Below the pieces are notes generated by a model. The model was not told the origin of the DNA. It was given only the letters and a program-made list of their open reading frames with translations, and searched no databases. Positions 44,392-52,206 of a DNA stretch of 56,940 nt are shown here, in pieces. Made by a program: the position numbers and the translations under genes. Source of the stretch: Candidatus Blautia intestinavium (GTDB lineage: Bacteria; Bacillota; Clostridia; Lachnospirales; Lachnospiraceae); contig DXGV01000050.1 in the NCBI GenBank assembly GCA_019113745.1, forward strand, positions 1 to 56,940, written 5' to 3'. Every line of letters begins with the position of its first letter. The stretch's first letter is position 1.

Positions 44392-45856
44392 CCCTCTTCC
44401 TCCTTCTGTCCGGTAGCTTTCGGACACACTGTACATTCTCAGAGGTTCTCCCCTGGTATTCTATCTGCAGCACCGTCCTTGTTCCGGAAGTGATCCTGAC
44501 GCTTTCGCCGCTTCTTTCTCCCACGGCCCATAAAATCTCGCTTCCGGCGGCAACCAGAGGAATCTGATCCCTGTATTCTCCTGGAATCTTATCATCGATC
44601 ATACACCGGGTAAGCTTTTTCCGGTTTCCCTTCTCGTTTATCACCAGGTAATCGCCGCTATTTCTGGTTCGGACAGTTAAGCCGTATTTTATTTTATCAC
44701 AATCCATCCATTTCGTATACTTTTTTTCCAAAATCTTCTGACCGGAATAAGAAAAAATCTCTGTATGGAAAGTTCCCAGAGGACAGATCAGCTCCCCGGG
44801 AACCGGAAGCCGCCATAGCTTCTCCCCGTTTTCTTCCTGCGGGTTTTCTTCCTGTTTTTTTTCTCTTAACGCCACGCCTTCATAGGTACGGACAGCCTCC
44901 ATCCCATAAGGCAGATCCGCTCTTGAGCCGGTACGTTTATTCTGCATTTCAAGAACGGTTTTTATGTGGATCAGCGAAAGATCCTGTCTCTGATCTGATA
45001 TTTTTTCCAGCGCTTCCCTTACCGCATATGTCTGGATGATCTCTGGCCGGGCAAAAAACGTATTCCGGAACAGGAATGATCCGGAACCAGTTTCCGCAGT
45101 TTTTAAAAGCTGTCTGCCCTGACAGGATAAGTATTTCTCCGTTTTTTCCAGAAGTTCACATGTTTCCGCCATGTGGGAAACTGTTTTTTCATTAATCTCC
45201 CGTTCCATTACCGGGATAATATGATGACGGATCCTGTTTCTTGTATAATGATCCTCCAGATTCGTTCTGTCCAGGACGTAGGATATTTTTCTTTCCTTTA
45301 AATATTCGTCAATTTCTTTCCGTTCTAAACATAAAAGAGGGCGGATCAGCCCGCCGCTTACCGGCTTCATAGAAGACAGTCCTCTGATCCCCGCTCCCCT
45401 GGCAAGATGGTGCAGCATTGTCTCTGCAAGATCATTTTTATTATGGGCCAGGGCCGTAAAAATCCTGCCCCGGGATCCTGTCTTTTCCCGCAGAATGTTT
45501 TCTGCAGAAAGAAACGCTTTTTTTCTGACTTTCCTTCCGGCATCCTCAAGTCCGGTTTTCCACTTACCGGCAAGGTACGGAACATCATAAGTATAAACTC
45601 TGCAGGGGATGTCTTTCTCCCTGCACAGCTCCTCCACAAGCTTCTGATCCCGCCTTGCCTCTTCTCCCCGGATTTTATGGTTCACATGAACTACCTGAAG
45701 CAAAAATCCATACTCTTCTCTGAGACGGATCAAAAGATCCAGCATTGCCATTGAATCGCCGCCGCCGGACACGCCTGCCGAAATTCCGGCCGCCTGTTCA
45801 AACATTGACGTCTCTTCTGCAAATTTTCGTATTTTACGATAAATCTCTCCCTGCAT
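44384..45856 (-). CDS. tilS: tRNA(Ile)-lysidine synthetase
   Basis: A 490-residue PP-loop ATPase. It attaches lysine to the wobble C of tRNA-Ile2 (CAU) so that it reads AUA. PP-loop SGGGDS (30-35), VVHVNHKIRGEEARRD and ALAHNKNDLAETMLHHLARGAG are conserved; the C-terminal part (about 360-480) is the TilS substrate-recognition domain. It overlaps hpt by 8 bases. Its presence means a CAT tRNA in this genome could be either Met or Ile2. Confidence 0.96.
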   Translation of the reverse strand: MQGEIYRKIRKFAEETSMFEQAAGISAGVSGGGDSMAMLDLLIRLREEYGFLLQVVHVNHKIRGEEARRDQKLVEELCREKDIPCRVYTYDVPYLAGKWKTGLEDAGRKVRKKAFLSAENILREKTGSRGRIFTALAHNKNDLAETMLHHLARGAGIRGLSSMKPVSGGLIRPLLCLERKEIDEYLKERKISYVLDRTNLEDHYTRNRIRHHIIPVMEREINEKTVSHMAETCELLEKTEKYLSCQGRQLLKTAETGSGSFLFRNTFFARPEIIQTYAVREALEKISDQRQDLSLIHIKTVLEMQNKRTGSRADLPYGMEAVRTYEGVALREKKQEENPQEENGEKLWRLPVPGELICPLGTFHTEIFSYSGQKILEKKYTKWMDCDKIKYGLTVRTRNSGDYLVINEKGNRKKLTRCMIDDKIPGEYRDQIPLVAAGSEILWAVGERSGESVRITSGTRTVLQIEYQGRTSENVQCVRKLPDRRRKRDE

Positions 45857-45893
45857 TCTGTTTCTTTTTCCTTTTCTTCTTTATAACGTTCCG

Positions 45894-47384
45894 TCACTTT
45901 CGCAGCACACTTGCCACCAGAACCGTCATATCGTCCCGGGCACGGTAATCGCTGTATCCCAGCACTCTCTCAAGGATCCCCCGGCTGACCTCCCTGGGAG
46001 TTTCGTCCGGAATATCCATGATGATCTCTTTCATCGTCTCTTCTTCCCGGTCTGCCGGAAGCGCGTCCAGCACCCCGTCTGTCATCATGATCAGATAATC
46101 TCCATGATAAAGTTTTCTGGAGGATGTGTCAAAATCAATCTGCTGCATCAATCCTGCCGCCAGGCTTTCCGATGAAATCGCCTCTACCCAGTGATCTCTT
46201 TTGATGAAGGTGGAGGCGGCTCCGGCTTTCAGAAAATTGCAGATTCCCGTATACAGATCAAGAGCACAGATATCCACAGTGGAAAACATTCCCTCTTCTC
46301 CCTTCAGTACAAGGGCGGAGTTCACCATGCGGGCGGCCGTCTCCTGGGAAAATCCGGATTCCAGGAACTGCTCCAGAAGCTCGACTACAATCTCGCTCTC
46401 CCGGCAGGCGTCCATCCCGGAGCCCATTCCGTCAGAAAGACACATCACAAATTTCCCTTCCTCCTGTCTGCATATATAATTGTCTCCCGATACCTTCTCT
46501 TCTTCCCTTGTCAGTCTGGCCGCGCCATAGATAACCTGGTAACTGACATCCTCTACAAAATGAACGGTATGATACTCGCCGTTGACAATGCAGCGGCTGT
46601 CCTGCGCCGATGTCATGGCGCATTCACAGATTCCTGACAGGATTTGGGACACCTCAGTCACAGACACGCACTGACCGCTCCTGGCTCTCATATCAAGAAA
46701 CATCTGCCGCCTGCCCTCTACCTTGTCCATGACCCACAGATGCTTTAAAAGCACATGTCTCTTTTTCAGCGCTTTTCTGACTGCTTCCTGAAATTCCGGC
46801 TCCGCCGGAGCGATATCATAAAGATCTCTCGCCACTCTTTCCATAATTCCGGAAATTTCTGTTAACTGCTGGGCAACTGCGAGCCTGCTTTCGATCATAC
46901 GGTTTCCCCATATCAGGTTCTGTCTTTCCTTTTGGAAGCGCTCGCGGACCGTTTCCAGATACTGAACAGATTTTCCGCAGAACTCCGCCCATTCCGCCCG
47001 TATCTGATCAACTTTTTCCTCGTCCCCCTCTTCCAGCGCCCGAATCATTACTTCACCGCCCCGGTACAGCGAATCTTTCTGTTTCCCCCAGCAGATTTCC
47101 CGGTGATAACACTGGCTGCACATACATTCGCCGGCGTCTCTTAATATCTGTTCAACCTGTCCGGCGCTGAGATATTCCTTCCAGTAAGGCATCCCGTAAA
47201 AGGTATCCGCAAGCTTCTGAAAGGACGCCGCATAGCGTTCCACTTTTTCTTTCTGGGGATGGTTTTCCCTCAGAGGAAACTCGTCCTCTTTTTTTGACTT
47301 TCTCCCCGTCAAAATAGTTTTTGCCATGTCCCGAAAGATCAGCACTATGCTGATCACGAACATGGCAATCATCCATTCCTGCAT
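45894..47384 (-). CDS. spoIIE: Shortened SpoIIE-like PP2C serine phosphatase
   Basis: A 496-residue protein with a PP2C-type phosphatase domain in its C-terminal half: SGDNY (299-303), LSDGMGSG (316-323), a MMTDGVLDAL block and RDDMTVL. SpoIIE dephosphorylates SpoIIAA to release sigma-F in the forespore. Here only one N-terminal membrane segment (about 4-18) is present, versus about ten in Bacillus SpoIIE (827 residues), but a central cysteine cluster (C87, C89, C92, C98) and helical region II are recognisable. Its position between divIC and tilS is the canonical spoIIE site, which supports orthology. A promoter with a 21-bp spacer lies upstream. Confidence 0.85.
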   Translation of the reverse strand: MQEWMIAMFVISIVLIFRDMAKTILTGRKSKKEDEFPLRENHPQKEKVERYAASFQKLADTFYGMPYWKEYLSAGQVEQILRDAGECMCSQCYHREICWGKQKDSLYRGGEVMIRALEEGDEEKVDQIRAEWAEFCGKSVQYLETVRERFQKERQNLIWGNRMIESRLAVAQQLTEISGIMERVARDLYDIAPAEPEFQEAVRKALKKRHVLLKHLWVMDKVEGRRQMFLDMRARSGQCVSVTEVSQILSGICECAMTSAQDSRCIVNGEYHTVHFVEDVSYQVIYGAARLTREEEKVSGDNYICRQEEGKFVMCLSDGMGSGMDACRESEIVVELLEQFLESGFSQETAARMVNSALVLKGEEGMFSTVDICALDLYTGICNFLKAGAASTFIKRDHWVEAISSESLAAGLMQQIDFDTSSRKLYHGDYLIMMTDGVLDALPADREEETMKEIIMDIPDETPREVSRGILERVLGYSDYRARDDMTVLVASVLRK

Positions 47385-47421
47385 ATTTCCCCTCCCCTTT
47401 AATAGCCTTCATTAAATGCAT

Positions 47422-47454
47422 ATTATAGGAGAGAAGGAATAAAATATCTGTCAA
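47422..47454 (-). promoter_or_regulatory. spoIIE promoter with 21-bp spacer (Spo0A-type)
   Basis: Minus strand TTGACA (47454-47449) and TATAAT (47427-47422) are separated by 21 bases instead of 17. Bacillus spoIIE and spoIIG promoters have the same consensus hexamers with 21-22 base spacing and need Spo0A to activate. TGTCAAA overlapping the -35 (plus strand 47449-47455) differs by one base from the 0A-box core TGTCGAA. The start codon is 38 bases downstream. Confidence 0.65.
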
Positions 47455-47496
47455 ACAGCGGCGATTATTCCAAAAAATTTTTCACCAAAATACCCT

Positions 47497-47811
47497 TTAT
47501 TTTTCCTCTTCAAACACAATCTCATTGTCTTTTACAAGTCCCAGCCTGTCTCTGGCAACCTCGGCGGCATATTCGTCCGTTTCCATATATTCTTTCTGCG
47601 CGTCAATCTCCTTGGTGCGTTCCTTTTCATTTTCAATTTTTTCTTCCAGTTCGGCTGCTCTGGCGTCATAAACAGCTACCTGGTCGCGCATATCTACGCT
47701 TCCGATCGCCAGACTTCCCAGAAGGATCAGAGCCACTACAGAGATCGCAGCCATACCTATATAATTGTTTGCAATCTTTCTTCTATTTTTCTTTTTTTTT
47801 GATTTTTTCAA
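47497..47811 (-). CDS. divIC: Septum formation initiator family protein (DivIC/FtsL-like)
   Basis: A 104-residue bitopic division protein: basic N-terminus (KKSKKKKNRRK), one membrane helix (about 18-37), then a heptad coiled coil (about 45-75, AAELEEKIENEKERTKEI) and the conserved DEYAAEVARDRLGLVKDNEIVF end. The start is taken as TTG 47811, 8 bases after AAAAAGGAG, since no ATG sits properly. It begins inside the yabQ gene (29-base overlap). Confidence 0.9.
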   Translation of the reverse strand: MKKSKKKKNRRKIANNYIGMAAISVVALILLGSLAIGSVDMRDQVAVYDARAAELEEKIENEKERTKEIDAQKEYMETDEYAAEVARDRLGLVKDNEIVFEEEK

Positions 47812-48259
47812 CTCGACTGCTCCTTTTTCTGTCCAGGCTTCTCCTCTTTCTCGTCCTTTCCTGCCGGTTTCCCAAATAACATACAAAAATATTACATCGT
47901 TTGATGAAAAATAGCAACCTCTTTGTTGAAAATTTTACAAAATTCACAGGAATTCCCAGAATGATCTCCATGCCTTTTTTCAGCGGCGGCGCGAATGTAA
48001 CACTGCAGAGCCATGCCCCGAAAATACATCCCAGGAAGAAAAAGCACCGGATGATTCCCTTATTGCACTGATAAATCACGGAAAACAGAAAAATCCCCGC
48101 AGCTATCCAGTAACAAATATCTTCGCAGGCTGTAACAGCCGGATGATGCGGTATCAATTCTCTTAAAACACGCAGAAATTCATAAATCAGGAAAAGGAAC
48201 GCCCCTGTTCCCACTGCCAGGAGAAAAAGAAACGCTTCATATTTAATATATCCGCTCAT
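47783..48259 (-). CDS. yabQ: Spore cortex biosynthesis membrane protein YabQ
   Basis: A 158-residue protein with three to four membrane segments (about 8-33, 48-66, 70-88) and a basic C-terminal tail (RTRKRRSLDRKR). The start EAFLFLLAVGTGAFLFLIYEFLR and the ICYWIAAGIFLFSVIY segment match YabQ, needed for cortex assembly in the mother cell. It follows yabP by 3 bases and overlaps divIC, the same order as in Bacillus. Confidence 0.88.
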   Translation of the reverse strand: MSGYIKYEAFLFLLAVGTGAFLFLIYEFLRVLRELIPHHPAVTACEDICYWIAAGIFLFSVIYQCNKGIIRCFFFLGCIFGAWLCSVTFAPPLKKGMEIILGIPVNFVKFSTKRLLFFIKRCNIFVCYLGNRQERTRKRRSLDRKRSSRVEKIKKKEK

Positions 48260-48262
48260 AGA

Positions 48263-48544
48263 TCACCGGAACATTCTTTTCAAAAGAGAGTCTTCCTTTT
48301 TTTCCATGTTTTTGGAAAGATATGTAAGACTTCCTATTTTTCCCTCAATGTCCGCCTCGCCTTTTTCCAGGTTCAGCCTTTTCACATGAAGCGCCTCGCC
48401 TTTTACAGAAAGTTTTCCCGCCTCTGTTTCCAGAAGGATCTCGCTTTCATTAAAAGAATGAATATCGTAAACGCCTGTTACCGTGCCGCTTTGACGGTTT
48501 ACCAGCGTCAGCCGGTGCGCAGGCAGCGTTCTCTTCTCTTCCAC
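48263..48544 (-). CDS. yabP: Sporulation protein YabP
   Basis: A 93-residue YabP family protein with the characteristic RLTLVNRQSGTVTGVYDIHSFNESEILLET and KGEALHVKRLNLEKGEADIEGKI blocks. In Bacillus it is mother-cell expressed (sigma-E) and acts with YabQ. The start is GTG 48544 with AGGAGG 7 bases upstream. A sigma-E-like promoter lies in the gap before it. Confidence 0.92.
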   Translation of the reverse strand: MEEKRTLPAHRLTLVNRQSGTVTGVYDIHSFNESEILLETEAGKLSVKGEALHVKRLNLEKGEADIEGKIGSLTYLSKNMEKKEDSLLKRMFR

Positions 48545-48576
48545 TGTCCGGCCTCCTCTTGCCTCTTTCCACTGTT

Positions 48577-48605
48577 AATCTATGTGAAAAAGGCGTCAAA
48601 TAGAC
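48577..48605 (-). promoter_or_regulatory. Possible sigma-E promoter for yabP-yabQ
   Basis: Minus strand GTCTATT (48605-48599), 14-base spacer, CATAGATT (48584-48577). This fits the sigma-E pattern (ATATT-like -35, CATA..AT -10) and the expected mother-cell expression. The match is imperfect. Confidence 0.35.
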
Positions 48606-48613
48606 CTCCCGGC

Positions 48614-48853
48614 TCAGAGATAACGGTACATACTCTCCGCATCCTCTTTTCTTACTGTATCCTTCACTTCCAGGACTTCCACCCTGACGTTCTTTCCTCC
48701 AAACTGAATTTCTATAACGTCCCCTGATTTTACCTGGGCGGAAGCCTTGGCAGGCTTATCATTGATCAGCACGCGGCCCGCGTCGCAGGCGTCGTTGGCA
48801 ACTGTCCGTCTTTTGATCAGACGGGAAATTTTCAGATATTTGTCCAGTCTCAT
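48614..48853 (-). CDS. rqcP: S4-domain RNA-binding protein RqcP (YabO)
   Basis: A 79-residue single S4 domain: MRLDKYLKISRLIKRRTVANDAC, GRVLINDKPAKAS, VKSGDVIEIQFG. RqcP binds obstructed 50S subunits and promotes alanine tailing by RqcH in ribosome quality control. It lies between hup and yabP, as in Bacillus (yabO). It is separated from hup by a terminator; no clear promoter is seen, so readthrough is likely. Confidence 0.94.
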   Translation of the reverse strand: MRLDKYLKISRLIKRRTVANDACDAGRVLINDKPAKASAQVKSGDVIEIQFGGKNVRVEVLEVKDTVRKEDAESMYRYL

Positions 48854-48871
48854 TTTTACCTCCGCAAATAG

Positions 48872-48898
48872 AAAAAAGGGAGAACTATCGTTCTCCCT
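48872..48898 (-). terminator. Terminator of hup
   Basis: AGGGAGAAC (48877-48885) pairs perfectly with GTTCTCCCT (48890-48898) around a 4-base loop; the minus strand continues TTTTTT. It lies 14 bases after the hup stop. Confidence 0.92.
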
Positions 48899-48911
48899 GC
48901 TGCACTCTCTA

Positions 48912-49190
48912 TTATTTTTCGTTTACAAGATCTTTTAAAGCTTTTCCAGCTTTGAATTTCGGTGCTTTGGAAGCTTCGATTTTCATGGTTTCACCAGTCT
49001 GAGGATTTCTTCCCTCTCTTGCAGCTCTCTCGCTTACTTCAAAAGTACCAAATCCGACTAACTGGATTTTGCCACCTTTTTTCAGCTCGGATGCCACGAC
49101 ATCGGTGAAAGATTTTAAAACTGCTTCTACGTCTTTCCTGGCAAGATTCGTCTCTTTCGCCATTGCTGCTACTAACTCTGTTTTATTCAT
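48912..49190 (-). CDS. hup: HU family DNA-binding protein
   Basis: A 92-residue nucleoid protein that bends DNA as a dimer. MNKTELVAAMA, GFGTFEVSERAAREGRNPQTGE (the DNA-contacting arm with the conserved proline) and APKFKAGKALKDLVN are typical. GAGGAGG precedes the ATG; a consensus promoter and strong terminator frame it as a highly expressed single gene. Confidence 0.98.
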   Translation of the reverse strand: MNKTELVAAMAKETNLARKDVEAVLKSFTDVVASELKKGGKIQLVGFGTFEVSERAAREGRNPQTGETMKIEASKAPKFKAGKALKDLVNEK

Positions 49191-49267
49191 GGTGTTTCCT
49201 CCTCTAAAACTCTCTTTCTAATAAATTTCTGCGTTTATGCTTCCTGACAAATACACGCTATTAAATA

Positions 49268-49296
49268 TTTATATACCTTTTCCTATAGCTTGTCAA
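49268..49296 (-). promoter_or_regulatory. hup promoter
   Basis: Minus strand TTGACA (49296-49291), 17-base spacer, TATAAA (49273-49268); 77 bases before the start codon. Confidence 0.85.
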
Positions 49297-49334
49297 GACA
49301 TTTCACCTTAATTGTTCCCCGAAAAAGAGCATTT

Positions 49335-49721
49335 TCAACGTATTTTATGTTTCTCCTCTTTTTCTCTTTTTTTCAGTTCCTCCCAGGAAAGTTCCGCCGC
49401 TTCTTTGTCCTGCGGAGAGAAAATTTTCGGATGGCGGAATTTCATTTTTGAAGAAATTCCGGCGATGACATCCTCTATTGTAAACAGTCCTTCCTCCTCG
49501 GCGATCACGCTGTGAAGAGCCACCTGAAAAAGCACGTCTCCCAGTTCTTCACAAAGATTCTCGCTGTCATGGGTCTGTTCTAAACGGTCGATCCCCTCCA
49601 GAACTTCATTTGCCTCGTTTATCAGACAGGATTTCAGACTTTCGTGTGTCTGTACACTGTCCCAGGGACACTCTCTTCGTATTCTTTTAACAACGTCCAT
49701 AAATTCATCAAAATTCTGCAT
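49335..49721 (-). CDS. mazG: MazG family nucleoside triphosphate pyrophosphohydrolase
   Basis: A 128-residue single-domain MazG. It cleaves (d)NTPs to monophosphates and cleans the nucleotide pool. The metal-binding EANEVLEGID (ExxE) and ENLCEELGDVLFQVALHS (EExxD) are intact, and CPWDSVQTHESLKSCL is the usual N-terminal block. ATG 49721 has GAGGAAAG upstream; in-frame codons at 49733 and 49739 are less well placed. In Bacillus the corresponding yabN carries an extra methylase domain that is absent here. Confidence 0.92.
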   Translation of the reverse strand: MQNFDEFMDVVKRIRRECPWDSVQTHESLKSCLINEANEVLEGIDRLEQTHDSENLCEELGDVLFQVALHSVIAEEEGLFTIEDVIAGISSKMKFRHPKIFSPQDKEAAELSWEELKKREKEEKHKIR

Positions 49722-49769
49722 TTCTTTCCTCATTTTCACCGCAGCGCACCTTTCCGTTTTCTGTCCGGT

Positions 49770-50753
49770 TCAGAACGCCTGCCATTTCTGTGTTATCCGC
49801 CCAAACCTGTCCCAACGCTCCTTCTGCCGGATAATGTCCTTAAGCTTTTCTGTATTTTTTTCGGAGATCCAGGCTTTGTTATGCGAGTAATAATAGTTTG
49901 CGATCTTCCAGTATTTATCAGGATAAGTGAAACGTATCTGAAGATATCTCCATTCCTCCGGAGAAATCGGCTGCTCTTTTCCGTAGCATTCCAGCATTTC
50001 TTCCGCCAGTTCGGAATCCCAGTTATATTTCTCAAGAATTTTTCTCATAAAACGGTAAAGATCCGCCATCTGTATGTCAAATCCCCAATGGCTGAAATTC
50101 ACCACTGCTGTTTCCCGTCCAAGGATGAGAACATTATGCTGATTGTATTCCCCATGGCAGATCGTTCCCTTCTCCCAGGCACGGGCTCTCAGTTTTTCAT
50201 ATCCGGAACCTGACAGCATCTCCAGGGCTTCCTGCCCTTTTTCCAAAAAACCCTCCACACTGAAAAGGAATTCCTTTTCAAAAGCGCAGGAAGGAGATTT
50301 CCTGCGGATAAATTTACGGATTTTTTTCATTTCCTGATTATGGCGTCTGTACTCGTCCCTCAGATCAGGTTCTTTGTAATATTCCACCACAGGAAGCTTC
50401 ATCTCCTTATGTATATTTGCCAGAGTCCTGACCCCTTTCAGAATATCCTCTCTTGATCTGGTATCACATTCCCGGCCTTCATACCAGCGCTGTACTGTAT
50501 ATGGTATATTGTCCCGGTCCCTGCTTACCAGTCCGCCATCCTCGTTCAGAAGATAACTGTCCACCCGATACCCTTTCTGTTCTACTGCGTTCAGAAGTTC
50601 CTGCTGTTTTATCAGCTTCTTCTCGGAGCCTCTGAACTCCCTGATGATCACAGGGCCTTTCTCTGTATGACAGAGAAGCGCCCCTCTGATCCGGGAAGAA
50701 GATTTCGCCGTCAGGGCGTATTGTTCCAGAATACTGATTCCATAATCATACAA
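49770..50753 (-). CDS. cotS: CotS family spore coat protein (kinase-like fold)
   Basis: A 327-residue aminoglycoside-phosphotransferase-fold protein of the CotS/CotI/YutH group. ICHGEYNQHNVLI (about 197-209) corresponds to the catalytic HGDxxxxN loop with Glu replacing Asp, and VVNFSHWGFD (about 218-227) to the IDFD metal loop with Asn for Asp, so kinase activity is doubtful. The length and YRRHNQEMKKIRKFIR region fit CotS. The start is TTG 50753, 7 bases after GAGGGGGA. It converges with nothing and is probably mother-cell expressed. Confidence 0.85.
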   Translation of the reverse strand: MYDYGISILEQYALTAKSSSRIRGALLCHTEKGPVIIREFRGSEKKLIKQQELLNAVEQKGYRVDSYLLNEDGGLVSRDRDNIPYTVQRWYEGRECDTRSREDILKGVRTLANIHKEMKLPVVEYYKEPDLRDEYRRHNQEMKKIRKFIRRKSPSCAFEKEFLFSVEGFLEKGQEALEMLSGSGYEKLRARAWEKGTICHGEYNQHNVLILGRETAVVNFSHWGFDIQMADLYRFMRKILEKYNWDSELAEEMLECYGKEQPISPEEWRYLQIRFTYPDKYWKIANYYYSHNKAWISEKNTEKLKDIIRQKERWDRFGRITQKWQAF

Positions 50754-50785
50754 TTGCAGATCCCCCTCATATTTTTGTACCTTCT

Positions 50786-50815
50786 ATCTTATGTAGCACA
50801 AGAGAGAAAATAGTA
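50786..50815 (-). promoter_or_regulatory. Possible sporulation promoter of cotS
   Basis: Minus strand ACTATTT, 14-base spacer, CATAAGAT (50793-50786), similar to the yabP candidate. CATAAGATA also matches a sigma-K -10. Either sigma factor would fit a coat gene. Confidence 0.3.
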
Positions 50816-50855
50816 CAGGAAAGAGTCTGCTCTTAAAGTACTTTCTTCTGTATAA

Positions 50856-50884
50856 AAAAGAATCCCGTGCCACAGGATTCTTTT
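50856..50884 (-). terminator. Terminator of the proS-cca operon
   Basis: AAAAGAATCC (50856-50865) pairs with GGATTCTTTT (50875-50884), followed on the minus strand by TTATAC. It lies 4 bases after the cca stop. Confidence 0.8.
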
Positions 50885-50888
50885 CCTA

Positions 50889-52205
50889 TTATAATAATGA
50901 TAATAAAATTTCTTTACGGTTGTCCTCTGGAAATTCCAGAACATGCTCCAGAAGGAAGTTCAGTTTTTCTCCGATTTCCGGACCTGGGCGGTATCCCGCT
51001 TCGATCAGGTCCTTTCCCTTCACCGCCAGTTGTTTCAGCGAAACACACTGGTTTTCCTCCAGGATCTTCTGATAACAGAGCGTCACTCCATTCAGACGGG
51101 CTTCTTTTTCTGATCTTTTATATCCGCTCTGCGCCAGCATATCTGCTCTCTGCGCTTCCAGATACAAAGGAAAAATATCTTCCCCGATACGATTGACGGC
51201 ACGTCTTACCTGTTTCATCTCAGGAAGCGGCCTTGCGTCATGCCACCGTATCAGGCGGCAGACCTTTTCTGTCGTATCGTTGTCAAACTTCAGTCTGCGG
51301 AGGATTTCCTTCGCCATCTTTTCACTCCGGGCCCCATGGGTTTTAAAATGATCCCTGCCGTTTTCGTCAGTTGTTTTTACTTCCGGCTTTCCGATATCGT
51401 GAAGAAGCATGGTCAGGCGCAGCACTTTATCTGCCCGTACGCTGAGAAGGCTGTGCAGAATATGCTCTCCCACCGTCCAGCAGTGATGAGGCGTATTCTG
51501 CTCCGTGCCCATACATATATCAAACTCCGGCAGGAACTGGCGGGTAACTCCCGTTTCATAGGCTTTCCGCAGATAGTCCGGATGAGAAGAGACAAGGAGC
51601 TTCACCAGTTCTGTCTGGATCCTTTCCGCACTGACACATTTCAGATTCGCCGCCAGCGCCCTTATCCCCTCTTCTGTCCCTTTTTCCACTTCAAATCCCA
51701 ACTGTGCGGAAAATCTTACTGCCCGCAGAATACGGAGCGCGTCTTCCTGAAACCGTTCCAGAGGGCTCCCGACACATCTTATCATTTTGTTCCGGATGTC
51801 GTCCATGCCGTGGAACAGATCCACAAGCCCCCGGTCCGGATGATACGCCATGGCGTTGATGGTAAAATCCCGGCGCTTCAGATCCTCCTCAAGACTGGAG
51901 GTAAAAAGCACCTCCTTCGGGTGGCGTCCGTCCTCATAGTCTCCGTCCACCCGGTAGGTAGTCACCTCAAAGCCTTCTTTTTCCATCAGTACCGTAACAG
52001 TACCATGCTTAAGCCCCGTATCCACAGTTCTGCAAAACAGCTTTTTCACCTGCTCCGGTTTTGCCGATGTGGTGATATCCCAGTCGTCCGGAGTTCGTCC
52101 CAAAACAGAGTCCCGCACGCATCCGCCCACCACATAGGCCTCATAGCCGTTCTTTTCCAGTATCCGCAGGATTTTTTCAGCATTAGATGGAATGGATAAT
52201 TTCAT
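50889..52205 (-). CDS. cca: CCA tRNA nucleotidyltransferase
   Basis: A 438-residue class II polymerase that adds or repairs the 3' CCA of tRNAs. GGCVRD (27-32), catalytic D41 and D43 (DDWD), RRDFTINAMA, and the ERFQEDALRILRAVRF motif are present; an HD domain (LLHDIGKPE) sits in the C-terminal half. Both tRNA genes in this window lack CCA, so this enzyme is needed for them. It starts one base after the proS stop and is cotranscribed with it. Confidence 0.96.
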   Translation of the reverse strand: MKLSIPSNAEKILRILEKNGYEAYVVGGCVRDSVLGRTPDDWDITTSAKPEQVKKLFCRTVDTGLKHGTVTVLMEKEGFEVTTYRVDGDYEDGRHPKEVLFTSSLEEDLKRRDFTINAMAYHPDRGLVDLFHGMDDIRNKMIRCVGSPLERFQEDALRILRAVRFSAQLGFEVEKGTEEGIRALAANLKCVSAERIQTELVKLLVSSHPDYLRKAYETGVTRQFLPEFDICMGTEQNTPHHCWTVGEHILHSLLSVRADKVLRLTMLLHDIGKPEVKTTDENGRDHFKTHGARSEKMAKEILRRLKFDNDTTEKVCRLIRWHDARPLPEMKQVRRAVNRIGEDIFPLYLEAQRADMLAQSGYKRSEKEARLNGVTLCYQKILEENQCVSLKQLAVKGKDLIEAGYRPGPEIGEKLNFLLEHVLEFPEDNRKEILLSLL

Positions 52206-52206
52206 T

